Positions 22,958-32,734 of a stretch of 64,000 nt of DNA are shown here, piece by piece. This DNA is from Stutzerimonas stutzeri. GTDB lineage: Bacteria; Pseudomonadota; Gammaproteobacteria; Pseudomonadales; Pseudomonadaceae. The DNA is taken from contig NZ_JAMOIC010000006.1 of the NCBI RefSeq assembly GCF_024448895.1, forward strand, positions 248,001 to 312,000, written 5' to 3'. A model generated the notes under the pieces. It was not told the origin of the DNA. It saw only the letters and a list, made by a program, of their open reading frames with translations, and made no database searches. Numbering within the stretch: position 1 is the stretch's first letter; each line of letters begins with the position of its first letter. Position numbers and translations under genes: made by a program.

Positions 22958-23700
22958 CAGTGGCCTACCTCCGTCTTGATGCCCAGCAACCGCAGAATCT
23001 CGCGCCGCTCTGCAGCAAATTCAGAAAGGTCGTGGCTTTTTTCACAATGAGTGAAGTTGAAGGTTTTAAGCACCTTCGCGGGTCGGGCACTGAATACCAG
23101 CACGTGGTCAGCCAGATAGAGCGCCTCGTCAACATCGTGGGTGACCAGCAGAACGGTCGGCTGATGCTCGTCGATCAGCTCGCGCAGAACATCCTGAAGC
23201 GCCATACGAGTCAGTGCGTCCAACGCGCCGAACGGTTCATCCAGCAACAGGACTTCAGGCTTGGCAATGAAGGCCCGGGCCAGCGCGGTACGCTGGCGCA
23301 TGCCACCGGACACCTGATGCGGATAGTAATGCTCGAAGCCGTCCAGGCTGACCCGGGCAAGCCAGGCCTTGGCCTGCTCAAAAGCATCGCCCTTGGCCAC
23401 ACCTTGAAGCTCCAGCGCCATTGCGACGTTGCCCTGCAATGAAAGCCATGGATAGAGGGCATGCTCCTGGAAAACCAGGGTTCGCCGCGGACTTGGTCCG
23501 GGAATTTTTTTGCCATCGGCGAGGACCCGGCCTGACGTGGGGTCCTCAAGTCCGGCCACCAGATGCAGCAACGTTGATTTGCCACATCCAGAAGGTCCAA
23601 CCAGGGCCACTAGTTCGCCCTGGGCGAACTCACCGCTGAAGCCCTTGATGACCTCCAGCTGCCCAAAGCGTTTGTCTACTTCTTCAAACCTGAGCTGCAT
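22957..23700 (-). CDS. ABC transporter ATP-binding protein of the sulfonate/nitrate/taurine type
   Basis: A 247-residue ATPase. Walker A is GPSGCGKST near residue 36, the Q-loop is VFQEHALYPWLSL, the signature is VSGGMRQRTALARAF, Walker B is EVLLLDEPFGALD, and the switch is VLLVTHDVDEA. It resembles SsuB/TauB/NrtD proteins. It energises the permease encoded directly downstream. An intercistronic hairpin separates it from the binding protein gene. Confidence 0.93.
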   Translation of the reverse strand: MQLRFEEVDKRFGQLEVIKGFSGEFAQGELVALVGPSGCGKSTLLHLVAGLEDPTSGRVLADGKKIPGPSPRRTLVFQEHALYPWLSLQGNVAMALELQGVAKGDAFEQAKAWLARVSLDGFEHYYPHQVSGGMRQRTALARAFIAKPEVLLLDEPFGALDALTRMALQDVLRELIDEHQPTVLLVTHDVDEALYLADHVLVFSARPAKVLKTFNFTHCEKSHDLSEFAAERREILRLLGIKTEVGH

Positions 23701-23748
23701 AGCGCGTTGAAGACCTCAAGTATTTGCCCGACTGCGGGGCTGAATGAC

Positions 23749-23773
23749 ACTGCCCGGCGCTAGGCCGGGCAGT
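23749..23773 (-). other. Intercistronic hairpin after the binding protein gene
   Basis: A perfect ten-base stem, ACTGCCCGGC with GCCGGGCAGT and a five-base loop, 25 bases after the binding protein stop on the minus strand. No T tract follows. In such operons a hairpin here usually protects the upstream message so the binding protein is made in excess. Confidence 0.65.
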
Positions 23774-23797
23774 TGATGGAGCAATCCGACGCTCGCT

Positions 23798-24790
23798 TCA
23801 GAGTTCGCGCGCCTGCTGCCAGGACAGATCGAGAATCCCGCTCGTATCGAACGGCTTGCCGTCACGAGTCTTCAGCGATCCAAGCTCCTGAAGAATGTCG
23901 GCCAATTCCTGGATACGGGCTACGTCGTCGCTGCCAAGCTTGGAGCTGAACGTTTGAGTGGCGATGGCTTCTTCGATGACCACTTCACGAGGCAGATCAC
24001 CGCGATTGAGGGTCTTTAACGTTGGTTCTGCAATGAAGTAGTTGGCGATGAGCTTCGCTGCTTCAGCTGGCTGGCTTTCCAGCATTTCGATGGCTTCACG
24101 CTGGGCATCGAGCGACTTCCAGACAGCCTCTTTACGCTTTTCCAGGGTGTCGCCGGAAGTAATCACAACCATGCATGGGAAGGGCCAGACCTCACCAATC
24201 TCATAAACCTGCTTAACAGGCGCTACGAGCTGAGCAATTCGGTCATAAGGCTCAAAGAGGAAAGCTGCATCAGTACGACCCGACACCAGCGATTGAACAG
24301 CAACGGCTGGGCTGGTTCCCATGATGTTCACGTCGCTGGGGGTCAAGCCAGCCGCCTTGAGCGTAACGCCGCGCAGCACGGCGTCGGCGGTGCTGCCCTC
24401 CTTCTGCGAGGCGAGGATCTTGCCCTTGAGGTCCTCGATCTTCTCGATGCCGGTGCCTTCACGCGCGACGATGGAGTGATAGCCCTGCTGGGCGCCTCCA
24501 ACGACCTTGAGGTCGGCACCCTTGGACGCCCAGGCAACTGCGTTGGTAAAACCAAGCACGCCTGTATCCAGCTGACCGCCAATGATGGCCTTGATAAGGT
24601 CGGTACCAGAGCTGAATTCCACGAGTTCTACTTCAAGGCCGTGCTTTTTATAAAACCCGCCCTCGTGGGCAACCATTGCCTGAGCATCATCCATTACACG
24701 GATGTATCCGACTTTGAACTTCTCCTGGGCCTGAGCAAATGCGCTCATTAGCACCAGTGCGGGAATTAGCCAGTGTTTAGCTTTCATCAT
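23798..24790 (-). CDS. ABC transporter periplasmic substrate-binding protein (NMT1/SsuA-like)
   Basis: A 330-residue secreted binding protein with a signal peptide (MKAKHWLIPALVLMSAFAQAQ). The mature start EKFKVGYIRVMDDAQAMVAHEGGFYKKHGL and the segment IIGGQLDTGVLGFTNAVAW are typical of the NMT1/THI5-like family that binds sulfonates, taurine, nitrate or pyrimidines. It is the first gene of the importer operon. Two adjacent ATG codons are possible; the second (24787) has better spacing to a GAGG site. The ligand is not known. Confidence 0.88.
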   Translation of the reverse strand: MMKAKHWLIPALVLMSAFAQAQEKFKVGYIRVMDDAQAMVAHEGGFYKKHGLEVELVEFSSGTDLIKAIIGGQLDTGVLGFTNAVAWASKGADLKVVGGAQQGYHSIVAREGTGIEKIEDLKGKILASQKEGSTADAVLRGVTLKAAGLTPSDVNIMGTSPAVAVQSLVSGRTDAAFLFEPYDRIAQLVAPVKQVYEIGEVWPFPCMVVITSGDTLEKRKEAVWKSLDAQREAIEMLESQPAEAAKLIANYFIAEPTLKTLNRGDLPREVVIEEAIATQTFSSKLGSDDVARIQELADILQELGSLKTRDGKPFDTSGILDLSWQQAREL

Positions 24791-24816
24791 CGACCTCGGA
24801 TTCGTAGGCAGCGCTT

Positions 24817-24862
24817 CGCTTATAACGGAATCAAAGGTTATTGTTCCATATAGATATAAGCG
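24817..24862. promoter_or_regulatory. Inverted repeat upstream of the ABC importer operon
   Basis: CGCTTATA (24817-24824) and TATAAGCG (24855-24862) form an eight-base inverted repeat 27 to 72 bases upstream of the binding protein start, in an AT-rich stretch that must contain the promoter. It may be an operator. No regulator gene lies nearby. Confidence 0.4.
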
Positions 24863-24972
24863 TATTCTGGCTTAGAACTTTACACGAAGTGATGAGTGAT
24901 CGGCACTACCTTGCTGCCATAAACCGCGAACTCATGGTTATAAGGGTTGAGTGGGCAGTCGGATACGTCAGC

Positions 24973-25572
24973 CTACAAAGTGATTGTGTTTCGCCCGGCC
25001 AACGCATGGGCGAGTGTGCCACCGTCCACGAGATCGAGCTCCCCGCCTAGCGGTACGCCGTGTGCTATACGGCTTAGCGTCAGGCCTTTGGGGATCAGCA
25101 GCTGAGCAATGTAGTGCGCCGTCGCCTCACCTTCAACGGTGGGATTGGTGGCGAGTATGGCCTCGCTAAAGCTTCCCTCCGCTACCCGTACCAGCAGTTC
25201 GGGAATACCTATGGCCTCGGGGCCCAGACCATCAAGCGGAGAGAGATGGCCTTTAAGGACGAAGTAGCGACCGCGAAAGCCTGTCTGCTCTACTGCAAAC
25301 ACGTCCACGGGGCTTTGAACGATGCATAGCAGCGCATCATCCCGCCGTGGGTCGGCGCACTGCGGGCAGAGATCGTCTTCGCTCAAGGTTCGACACTGCC
25401 GGCAGTAACCCACCTCTTCCATAGCACGGGAAAGTGCCTGCGCTAAACGAAGGCCGCCACTGCGATCACGCTCGAGCATTTGCAGCGCCATGCGCTGGGC
25501 AGACTTCTGCCCCACGCCGGGAAGAATACGTAGCGCGTCTATGAGCTGACGAATAAGCGGACTGAAGGACAT
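24973..25572 (-). CDS. recR: Recombination mediator RecR
   Basis: A 199-residue protein that with RecF/RecO loads RecA at gaps. It has the N-terminal helix-hairpin-helix ([20 protein letters not shown]), a four-cysteine zinc finger ([19 protein letters not shown], near 57-75) and a TOPRIM domain ([21 protein letters not shown]). Length is as usual. It is the third gene of the dnaX-ybaB-recR operon, an order kept widely in bacteria. Confidence 0.96.
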   Translation of the reverse strand: MSFSPLIRQLIDALRILPGVGQKSAQRMALQMLERDRSGGLRLAQALSRAMEEVGYCRQCRTLSEDDLCPQCADPRRDDALLCIVQSPVDVFAVEQTGFRGRYFVLKGHLSPLDGLGPEAIGIPELLVRVAEGSFSEAILATNPTVEGEATAHYIAQLLIPKGLTLSRIAHGVPLGGELDLVDGGTLAHALAGRNTITL

Positions 25573-25628
25573 GGGCTCACCGGTGGGGGACGAAGCGGAA
25601 GTTTGGCAGATGATCGGTATCGGGTTCG

Positions 25629-25677
25629 CCCCGAACCTTCTAGCTGATTCCGCCAGAGCGGAAGCTAAGGTTCGGGG
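25629..25677 (-). other. Long 49-nt hairpin between ybaB and recR
   Basis: CCCCGAACCTT pairs with AAGGTTCGGGG, then AGC with GCT, then TTCCGC with GCGGAA around a CAGA loop. The stem has about 20 pairs with one small asymmetric internal loop. No T tract follows on either strand, so it is not a standard terminator. It may set recR expression relative to dnaX, be an RNA processing site, or encode a small structured RNA. Confidence 0.6.
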
Positions 25678-25714
25678 TGATTAGTACGGGCGCCAGAACG
25701 GCGCTCGTGAGTGG

Positions 25715-26041
25715 TCAGAAAGGCATCTTGAAACCGGGCGGCAGTTGCATGCCGTCAGTCATGCCAGACATTTTCTCCTTGCTGTTCAGCTCGATTTTTC
25801 GCACAGCGTCATTCACCGCGGCGGCGATCAGATCCTCGAGGATTTCCTTGTCTTCCTGCATCAGGCTGTCGTCGAGACTGACACGCTTGACGTCGTGCCG
25901 GCCGTTCATGACGACGCTAACCAATCCAGCGCCGGACTGGCCGCTCACCTCTGCGTTGGCCAGCTCTTCCTGCATCTTCTGCATTTTTTCCTGCATCTGC
26001 TGAGCCTGCTTCATCAGGCCTGCCATGCCACCTTTCATCAT
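25715..26041 (-). CDS. YbaB/EbfC family nucleoid-associated protein
   Basis: A 108-residue DNA-binding protein thought to bind the nucleoid as a tweezer-like dimer. It begins [21 protein letters not shown], the long N-terminal helix typical of the family, and has the conserved middle [26 protein letters not shown]. It lies 16 bases after dnaX and upstream of recR, the usual order, and is probably co-transcribed with both. Confidence 0.94.
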   Translation of the reverse strand: MMKGGMAGLMKQAQQMQEKMQKMQEELANAEVSGQSGAGLVSVVMNGRHDVKRVSLDDSLMQEDKEILEDLIAAAVNDAVRKIELNSKEKMSGMTDGMQLPPGFKMPF

Positions 26042-26057
26042 GGGGATTTTCCTCGGA

Positions 26058-28145
26058 TCAGGGTTCGGAATGTTCTACGGGTTCGATAGTGCCGTCACGA
26101 ATGACGGCGGCAAACTGTTGCATCAGTTGTTGCACCACGGGGTCCGATTGAATCGATTGCTCCGCCGCGCGCTGCCGCTCACCGCGTCGGCGCGCGGCAG
26201 CCTGCGCAGGTGTTTCCTGTCGCGGCGTCTGTAACTCGATGTCCAGATTGATCGTGCGGCCGTGATATTGATTCAGTGCGTCATTCAAACGACGGTGCTG
26301 GGTAGCATTGAACAAGGCACTTTGTGCGGGATCGAGATGCATCAGCCAGCGATCTCCATCCACCGAGATCAATGTGCAGTTGGCCGCGATGCTACCGGTT
26401 AAACCACCGAGACCAAGCTTCAGAAAGATCTCCAGCCACTCGGCTGCCAGTCCGGTCGCCGGCTCGATTGCTGGGGAAGGCTCAGGGGCCTTTGCCTGCT
26501 CAGCCACGTCGTCAAGGCCGTCCATGAAGGCTTCGGCCTGGGTTTCCACCTCGAAGTAATCTTCGTCGGTCAACGGCGGCTCGTCATCATCAGGCTCATT
26601 CACCTCGATGACGGTCGCATGATGCTCGGGTGAGTCAGCCGGCGTGGTGAACTGCTCAACCGCTTCGGTCTCGACCGCTACCGGGGGAATTGCCGGCGGC
26701 TCATTCCAGGGCACATCGACAACTGGTAGCTCTCGGTCCGCCCCGGCCGGGGCCACTGCTTCCGAACTTGGCGCTTTCTTCAAGCCTGAGGGTACCGAGG
26801 TCGAGGCAGGTACCAGCTGGGCAGCCATGACAAGGTTTGTATCCGAGAGCGTCGGTTCCGATGGCTGTGTTGCTGTCGGAGCTGTCGGAGCTGTCGAAGC
26901 TGTCGAAGCTGTCGAAGCTGTCGAAGCTGTCGAAGCTGTCGAAGCTGGGACCGGAGCGGCCTCTGAATGTGCCGTGCCGGCCACTTCATTCGTTTTGGAA
27001 TCAGTTGTGGCCGAACTGATTCCCAAGGTCTTTAGCGGTGTTCGCGGCGCGTCGTCACTGCTAGCGGGACGAAATGCAAGCATACGCAGCAAGACCATTT
27101 CGAAGCCGCTGCGAGGATCGGGTGCCAAAGGCAGATCACGTCGACCGATCAGGCCCATCTGGTAGTAGAACTGCACGTCTTCGGCGGGCAATGCCTGCGC
27201 CAGCGCGAGGACTCTGTCTCGATCGCCCTGCCCGTTATCCACCGCGTCCGGCAATGCCTGAGCCACCGCAACGCGGTGCAGCACATTGAGCATTTCTGCC
27301 AGCACACCGCCCCAGTCGGGGCCCTGCTCAGAGAGGTGACGTACTGCTTCGAGCAACGCTTTCGCATCACCTTCCAGCAGCGCCTGCAGCACACCGTAAA
27401 CCTGCCCGTGATCGAGTGTACCGAGCATGCTCCGGACATCAGCCGCGAGGACCTTGCCTTCCCCGAAGGCTATGGCCTGATCGGTCAGGCTCATGGCGTC
27501 GCGCATGGATCCATCGGCGGCGCGACCCAGCAGCCAGAGGGCATCCTCCTCGAATGGCACCTGCTCGACGCCGAGCACATGGGTGAGGTGTTCGACCACG
27601 CGCTCGGGCGGCATGTTTTTCAATGAGAACTGCAGGCAGCGCGAAAGAATGGTTACCGGCAGCTTCTGCGGGTCCGTTGTTGCCAACAGAAATTTGACGT
27701 GCGGAGGCGGCTCTTCGAGCGTCTTGAGCAGCGCATTGAAAGAATGCGACGAGAGCATATGCACTTCGTCGATCAGATAGACCTTGTATCGCCCACGGCT
27801 GGGAGCGTACTGAACGTTGTCCAGCAGTTCGCGCGTATCCTCGACCTTGGTACGGCTCGCGGCGTCGACTTCGATAAGGTCGACGAAACGACCTTCATCG
27901 ATTTCTCGGCAGACTGAACATTCGCCACAAGGCGTAGAGCTGATGCCGGTTTCGCAGTTGAGGCATTTGGCGATAATCCGCGCGATGGTGGTCTTGCCGA
28001 CTCCGCGCGTACCGGTGAACAGATAAGCGTGGTGCAGGCGCTGGCTGTCCAATGCGTTAATCAGGGCCTTGAGCACATGCGTCTGCCCGACCATTTCGCG
28101 GAACGAGCGCGGACGCCATTTACGGGCTAGTACCTGATAACTCAT
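26058..28145 (-). CDS. dnaX: DNA polymerase III subunits gamma and tau
   Basis: Clamp-loader ATPase and replisome organiser, 695 residues. Walker A is [11 protein letters not shown] near residue 45. The zinc module has cysteines in CLNCETG and CGECSVC near 64-79. Walker B is [11 protein letters not shown] and sensor 1 region is TILSRCLQF. The last third is a low-complexity, acidic linker and the tau-specific domain. The linker near residues 400-425 is made of A-S-T triplets coded by a 9-bp tandem repeat. I see no A-rich slippery heptamer of the E. coli type, so a separate gamma form is not evident. Confidence 0.96.
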   Translation of the reverse strand: MSYQVLARKWRPRSFREMVGQTHVLKALINALDSQRLHHAYLFTGTRGVGKTTIARIIAKCLNCETGISSTPCGECSVCREIDEGRFVDLIEVDAASRTKVEDTRELLDNVQYAPSRGRYKVYLIDEVHMLSSHSFNALLKTLEEPPPHVKFLLATTDPQKLPVTILSRCLQFSLKNMPPERVVEHLTHVLGVEQVPFEEDALWLLGRAADGSMRDAMSLTDQAIAFGEGKVLAADVRSMLGTLDHGQVYGVLQALLEGDAKALLEAVRHLSEQGPDWGGVLAEMLNVLHRVAVAQALPDAVDNGQGDRDRVLALAQALPAEDVQFYYQMGLIGRRDLPLAPDPRSGFEMVLLRMLAFRPASSDDAPRTPLKTLGISSATTDSKTNEVAGTAHSEAAPVPASTASTASTASTASTASTAPTAPTATQPSEPTLSDTNLVMAAQLVPASTSVPSGLKKAPSSEAVAPAGADRELPVVDVPWNEPPAIPPVAVETEAVEQFTTPADSPEHHATVIEVNEPDDDEPPLTDEDYFEVETQAEAFMDGLDDVAEQAKAPEPSPAIEPATGLAAEWLEIFLKLGLGGLTGSIAANCTLISVDGDRWLMHLDPAQSALFNATQHRRLNDALNQYHGRTINLDIELQTPRQETPAQAAARRRGERQRAAEQSIQSDPVVQQLMQQFAAVIRDGTIEPVEHSEP
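26872..26943 (-). repeat. Eight tandem 9-bp units inside dnaX
   Basis: On the plus strand two units GCTGTCGGA (26872-26889) are followed by six identical units GCTGTCGAA (26890-26943). On the coding strand these read GCTTCGACA (Ala-Ser-Thr) six times and GCTCCGACA (Ala-Pro-Thr) twice. The unit is three codons long, so changes in copy number keep the frame. Confidence 0.95.
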
Positions 28146-28243
28146 AACACCATCGCGGGATAAAGCAGAGGACGGGTAATGCTAGCGGAGCAGGCCACAA
28201 ATTGCATCCGGCCTGTGTTCGCCCTTCTCGCGTCAACAAGGTG

Positions 28244-29389
28244 TCAGGATTTCAACCGTGCACCCAACGCTCGGACTACTCGCTCAAGCTCAGGCGCGAC
28301 GGAGCTGAACTCAATCTGCACGCCGTCCACTTCCCGACGCTGCGGGTAGTGCTTGCGAAGCTGGTCGAATTCCACGCGACGTTGATCCCCGTCAGCGCTC
28401 AGGCTTCGACGAAACGCGGCGTCATCCCGACGTGGGTCGTAGACGGCTCGGCAGATAGTCGCGAGTAAATCCTCAGGCTCGATCGATGCATCAAAAGACA
28501 GGCCACGAAGCGGTGCCGCGGGCATCAACTCAGCCAGTTCCACCTTCGGCTCCAGCCCCTTGCTGGCGCAGAACGCCTGATAGATCTGCGCCGTGCCGCG
28601 CAACTTACCGTCCAGGCTGTAACCGGCGATGTGCGGCGTCGCGATCCAGCACAGTTCAGCCAGCGAAACATCCACTTGTGGCTCCCCTTCCCAGACGTCG
28701 AGCACTGCCTGAATGTCCGTGCGACGCGCCAGCTGATCACGTAGCGCCAAATTATCTACGACCGCACCGCGGGCAGCATTGATCAGCCATGCCCCGGGAC
28801 GAAGCTTTTCCAGTCGATTGGCATTCAGCAAATGGAAGGTCGAGTGCTCGCCGTCCAGCGTCAAAGGTGTGTGCAAACTGATGACGTCGCATTCCCGCAT
28901 GATCTCGTCCAGATCAACGAATTCGCCCAGTTCGCTCGCCTGGCGCAGCGGATCGCAGACTCGGACATCCCAGCCCAATCCCCGCAGCACCTCTACCAGC
29001 CGGCCACCTACCTCCCCTGCGCCAATCACACCATAACGGCGACGCTTAAGCTCGACGCCTTCGCCTTCGGCCAGCGCCAGCAGACTGCCAAGCACGTAAT
29101 CGACCACGCCGCGTGCATTGCAGCCAGGCGCGCTTGCCCAGCTAATTCCAGCCTCGTCGAAATAATCGAGATCGAGATGATCGGTTCCGATCGTGCAGGT
29201 GCCGACGAAGCGCACCGAGCTGCCTTCGAGCAACTCACGATCAACACGGGTCACTGAGCGCACCAGCAGGACCTCGACATCCTCAAGCGCGGCCTTGTTT
29301 ATCTGTCGTCCAGGCATGCGGCGAATCTCCCCATGTTCTGAGAAAAAAGCGTCGACCAGTGGAATGTTTTCATCGGCAAGGATGCGCAT
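28244..29389 (-). CDS. pdxB: Erythronate-4-phosphate dehydrogenase
   Basis: Oxidises 4-phosphoerythronate in pyridoxal phosphate synthesis (DXP-dependent branch). It has 381 residues from ATG 29389 ([16 protein letters not shown]); an ATG six bases upstream is too close to the GGAG site. A D-isomer hydroxyacid dehydrogenase fold is visible: [12 protein letters not shown], the NAD motif [20 protein letters not shown] near 120, and [13 protein letters not shown] with the catalytic Arg, then [14 protein letters not shown] with the catalytic His. The PdxB C-terminal dimer domain is present. Confidence 0.95.
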   Translation of the reverse strand: MRILADENIPLVDAFFSEHGEIRRMPGRQINKAALEDVEVLLVRSVTRVDRELLEGSSVRFVGTCTIGTDHLDLDYFDEAGISWASAPGCNARGVVDYVLGSLLALAEGEGVELKRRRYGVIGAGEVGGRLVEVLRGLGWDVRVCDPLRQASELGEFVDLDEIMRECDVISLHTPLTLDGEHSTFHLLNANRLEKLRPGAWLINAARGAVVDNLALRDQLARRTDIQAVLDVWEGEPQVDVSLAELCWIATPHIAGYSLDGKLRGTAQIYQAFCASKGLEPKVELAELMPAAPLRGLSFDASIEPEDLLATICRAVYDPRRDDAAFRRSLSADGDQRRVEFDQLRKHYPQRREVDGVQIEFSSVAPELERVVRALGARLKS

Positions 29390-29511
29390 CAGCATAGCTC
29401 CGTCATTAGCTAGCCCATTCTAGACCGCGTCGCGCAGCTCTGCTGCCTTCCCGATTGCACCTCGCGCGGCGTAGACTAGGCCGCTCCTGTATACAATCTG
29501 GATAACACGTA

Positions 29512-30906
29512 ATGCCCACTGAGCTCAGACTCAGACGGGTGCGCATTGAACTGCGTACCCTCTTCTCCCTCGCCCTGCCGATGATGATCGCCCAGTTAGC
29601 GAATACCACCATGGGCTTCGTGGATACCTTGATGGCGGGCCGGGTCAGCCCACACGACCTCGCGGCAGTCGCCCTCGGCAACTCGATCTGGGTGCCGGTG
29701 TTTCTGCTGGTCACCGGCATCATTCTGGCGACCACCCCCAACGTCGCTCAGCGCTTCGGCCGAGACCAGCACGACCAGATCGGGCCGTTGGTACGTCAGG
29801 CACTGTGGATGGGGCTTGGTGTGGGGACGCTGTTCGCTGTGTTGATGTGGAATGCCGAACCGGTGCTGCACCTGATGAATGTCGAACCGGCCCTGATCGA
29901 GCCGACGATGGCTTACCTGCGTGCAGTTGCATGCGGATTCCCGGCGGTTGCGTTGTATCAGGTCCTGCGCTGCTACAGCGATGGGCTTGGCCACACCCGG
30001 CCGAGCATGGTCGTCGGGATTCTCGCGCTGATGCTGAATATCCCGCTCAACTACATATTCATCTACGGCAAGCTGGGCCTTCCAGCCATGGGCGGTGTCG
30101 GCTGCGGCTGGGCCACTGCACTGGTCATGGGTTTCATGCTGCTGGCGATGCTGTTCTGGGTACGCCGTGCCGCCTATTACCAGCCAAGCCTGCTGTTCGC
30201 CCGTTTCGACTGGCCGGACTGGTCAGTACTGAGCCACCTGCTTTCGGTTGGCGTGCCTATCGGTGTGGCGGTGTTCGCCGAGGCCAGCATTTTCTCGGTC
30301 ATCGCGCTGTTGATTGGCGGCCTGGGTGCGACCGTTGTGGCGGGCCACCAGATCGCGCTGAATTTCACCTCACTGATTTTCATGATCCCGTTGTCGCTGG
30401 GAATGGCCATCACCATCCGAATCGGCCAGGCACTGGGACGCGGTACGCCGCGCGATGCACGCTTCGCTGCAGGCGTGGGGATCATTTCGAGCCTGGTGTA
30501 CGCCTGCTTTTCCGCTGGCGCCATGCTGCTGTTCAGTGAGCAGATTCCCCGGATCTATACCACCGATTCAGCAGTGATCGCCGTCGCCGCCAGTCTGTTC
30601 TTCTACGCTGCGCTGTTCCAGTTTTCCGACGTTGTGCAGGTCACGGCAGCCGGCGCGCTGCGAGGGTATCAGGACACTCGCATGACCATGATATTCACCT
30701 TGTTCGCCTACTGGGGAATCGGCCTGCCGGTCGGCTACGCGCTCGGTCTGACCGACAAGCTTGGTGAGCCCACCGGTCCAGCAGGATTGTGGCAGGGGCT
30801 GATTGCGGGCCTCAGCTGCGCAGCCATTCTGCTTAGCATTCGCCTGGCACGAAGTGCGCGCCGTGCGATACGCCAGCAAGCCGCCGTGACGGCTTCGCAT
30901 CGCTGA
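29512..30906 (+). CDS. MATE family multidrug efflux transporter (NorM-like)
   Basis: A 464-residue inner membrane protein with about twelve spans that exports cationic drugs or metabolites in exchange for Na+ or H+. Features are the first-span motif LALPMMIAQLANTTMGFVDTLMAGRVSPHDLAAVALGNS, and the matching second-half segment GVPIGVAVFAEASIFSVIALLIGGLG with VAGHQIALNFTSL. It fits the NorM branch. The ATG at 29512 is preceded by a possible -10 (TATACA at 29490). It is divergent from pdxB. Confidence 0.92.
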   Translation: MPTELRLRRVRIELRTLFSLALPMMIAQLANTTMGFVDTLMAGRVSPHDLAAVALGNSIWVPVFLLVTGIILATTPNVAQRFGRDQHDQIGPLVRQALWMGLGVGTLFAVLMWNAEPVLHLMNVEPALIEPTMAYLRAVACGFPAVALYQVLRCYSDGLGHTRPSMVVGILALMLNIPLNYIFIYGKLGLPAMGGVGCGWATALVMGFMLLAMLFWVRRAAYYQPSLLFARFDWPDWSVLSHLLSVGVPIGVAVFAEASIFSVIALLIGGLGATVVAGHQIALNFTSLIFMIPLSLGMAITIRIGQALGRGTPRDARFAAGVGIISSLVYACFSAGAMLLFSEQIPRIYTTDSAVIAVAASLFFYAALFQFSDVVQVTAAGALRGYQDTRMTMIFTLFAYWGIGLPVGYALGLTDKLGEPTGPAGLWQGLIAGLSCAAILLSIRLARSARRAIRQQAAVTASHR

Positions 30907-30915
30907 CATCGCTCT

Positions 30916-31671
30916 TCATACCTCCATCCCGAGCAAGACCGCACTGAGCACCAGAAACAAGCTGAAAAGCGCGCGCAGGACTCTCTCCGGCAAGGCGTGC
31001 GCCAGCTTCACACCCAGGCTGATGCTGAGCAGCCCGCCTGCCGCTAGTGGCAGGCCTAGTGCCCAGTTGACCTGGCCATGACTGGCATAGGTGAACAGCG
31101 TTACCGCCGTGCTCGGTGCCGCCAGTGACAGTGAGAGGCCCTGAGCTACTACTTGAGACGCCCCGAAAACGCCGGTGAGAATCGGCGTGGCAATCACTGC
31201 TCCGCCCACGCCGAACAGCCCACCGAGGACCCCGGCACCAGCTCCCAACGCACTCAGCCACGGCCAGGGATAGCGAAGTTGAGTGCTGCCCACCTGTGTT
31301 CGCAGAAATACCCGCAGCAACGTGTAGGCAGCCAACGCCAGGAGGAATCCAACGAAGGCGATGCGCATGCGGCCGGGGTCCAACGAAACCGCGAAAGCAG
31401 CACCGGCAATGGCAAAGCAGAAGCTGGTCACGCCCAGCGCCAATGCGTGTCGAAACTCGATACGGTTGCGCTGGTGGTAGCGCCAGATCGCCAGAAGCAC
31501 GTTGGGGACGACCATCACCAGGGCCGTGCCTTGCGCTACCTGTTGGTCCAAACCGAAGAGCACGCCGACGACCGGGATTGCGATGAGGCCCCCGCCGATG
31601 CCGAACAGCCCTCCGAGGGTTCCAAGCACCATTCCCAGCACGACATTCAGCCCAATCACTAACAAATCCAT
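30916..31671 (-). CDS. TSUP (TauE/SafE) family permease
   Basis: A 251-residue membrane protein with about eight spans arranged as two homologous halves: GTLGGLFGIGGGLIAIPVV near residue 18 and AGVLGGLFGVGGAVIATPIL near 150. This repeated glycine-rich motif is diagnostic for the TSUP family, whose known substrates are sulfite, sulfonates and related organic anions. It is convergent with the MATE gene and divergent from a LysR regulator, so that regulator may control it. Confidence 0.88.
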   Translation of the reverse strand: MDLLVIGLNVVLGMVLGTLGGLFGIGGGLIAIPVVGVLFGLDQQVAQGTALVMVVPNVLLAIWRYHQRNRIEFRHALALGVTSFCFAIAGAAFAVSLDPGRMRIAFVGFLLALAAYTLLRVFLRTQVGSTQLRYPWPWLSALGAGAGVLGGLFGVGGAVIATPILTGVFGASQVVAQGLSLSLAAPSTAVTLFTYASHGQVNWALGLPLAAGGLLSISLGVKLAHALPERVLRALFSLFLVLSAVLLGMEV

Positions 31672-31775
31672 TTACTGTCACCAGCTCAAAAGGACGATCC
31701 TAGCGATGCCGGTCTGGCCGCGAAACGCAAAGCCACGCACAATGCTTGTGCACTATTGGCAAAACGACGACCTTC

Positions 31776-32732
31776 ATGAAGTCTGATGCGCTCACCGAGC
31801 AACTGAAGCTATATCTCGACGTTCTTGAAAACGGCAGCTTCTCTGCAGCAGCTCGACTGCATGGATTAACGCCCTCTGCTATCGCGAGGCGTATCGACGC
31901 GCTGGAAGCATCACTTGGCTGTCAGCTCGTCAGTCGCAGTACGCATGCCGTCAAACCGACGTCTGCCGGACGCGCTTTTGCCGATCGAGCGCGACGTATC
32001 GTTCAGGAAATGCAGTTCGCGCGCGCTGAACTCTCAGCCTCTCAGAGCATTCCGGCAGGCCACATACGCATTGACGCTCCGGCACCCTTTGGTCGCCGTC
32101 ATCTGGCGCCCGCGCTGGCCGACTTTCTTCAGGCGTACCCAGGCGTCGATATCCAGCTCCGGCTGATCGACAGCTTTATCGATCTGCAAGGGGACCACCT
32201 GGGCAAGGTTGACCTGAGCCTGCGCATTGGCCCACTTGCCGATACGCGCCTGGTCGCAACGCCGTTGGCGCCCCTTACGCGCATCGCCTGTGCCAGCCCC
32301 GGCTACCTGCAACTGCGAGGGATACCGCAAGTCCCGTCAGAACTGCCAGACCACGACGGCCTCGACTGGGATGGACTTTCGCCGCCGCATGCGTGGCGCT
32401 TCGGGCATGAAGGTAAACATATTCTGTTCAAGCCGCGGCGCTTGCGGATGGTGGCAAACAATGCCGAAGCACTGCTGAGCGGAGCCCTTAACGGCTTGGG
32501 GATTGCGCACCTTCCCACATGGCTGATCAGCGAATATTTGCTGCGCGGCGAGCTGCAGCCACTGTTCTGCGAGCACGGATTGCCACCACCGGAGCCCAGC
32601 GGCATATACGCTTTGCGCCTTACAAGGGAAACCGACTCGCGCAGCCGGCTATTGCTGGAATTCCTGAAAAATCGCTTCGGCCCGGTCCCACGATGGGACC
32701 AGGCGCTGCAAAGCGGCCTCGGTCTGGGTTGA
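31776..32732 (+). CDS. LysR family transcriptional regulator
   Basis: A 318-residue regulator. The N-terminal winged helix-turn-helix is clear: LKLYLDVLENGSFSAAARLHGLTPSAIARRIDALE, residues about 8-45. The effector-binding domain starts with GHIRIDAPAPFGRRHLAPAL near 95 and looks like the DsdC/CrgA subgroup. ATG 31776 is chosen because it precedes the HTH by the normal distance. It is divergent from the TSUP permease, the typical LysR layout, and stops two bases before the convergent RraB-like gene. Confidence 0.88.
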   Translation: MKSDALTEQLKLYLDVLENGSFSAAARLHGLTPSAIARRIDALEASLGCQLVSRSTHAVKPTSAGRAFADRARRIVQEMQFARAELSASQSIPAGHIRIDAPAPFGRRHLAPALADFLQAYPGVDIQLRLIDSFIDLQGDHLGKVDLSLRIGPLADTRLVATPLAPLTRIACASPGYLQLRGIPQVPSELPDHDGLDWDGLSPPHAWRFGHEGKHILFKPRRLRMVANNAEALLSGALNGLGIAHLPTWLISEYLLRGELQPLFCEHGLPPPEPSGIYALRLTRETDSRSRLLLEFLKNRFGPVPRWDQALQSGLGLG

Positions 32733-32734
32733 TA

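Noticed and set aside
26058-28145. Programmed frameshift site in dnaX giving a gamma subunit
   Set aside because: I found no A-AAA-AAG-type heptamer in the coding strand; a different signal cannot be excluded.
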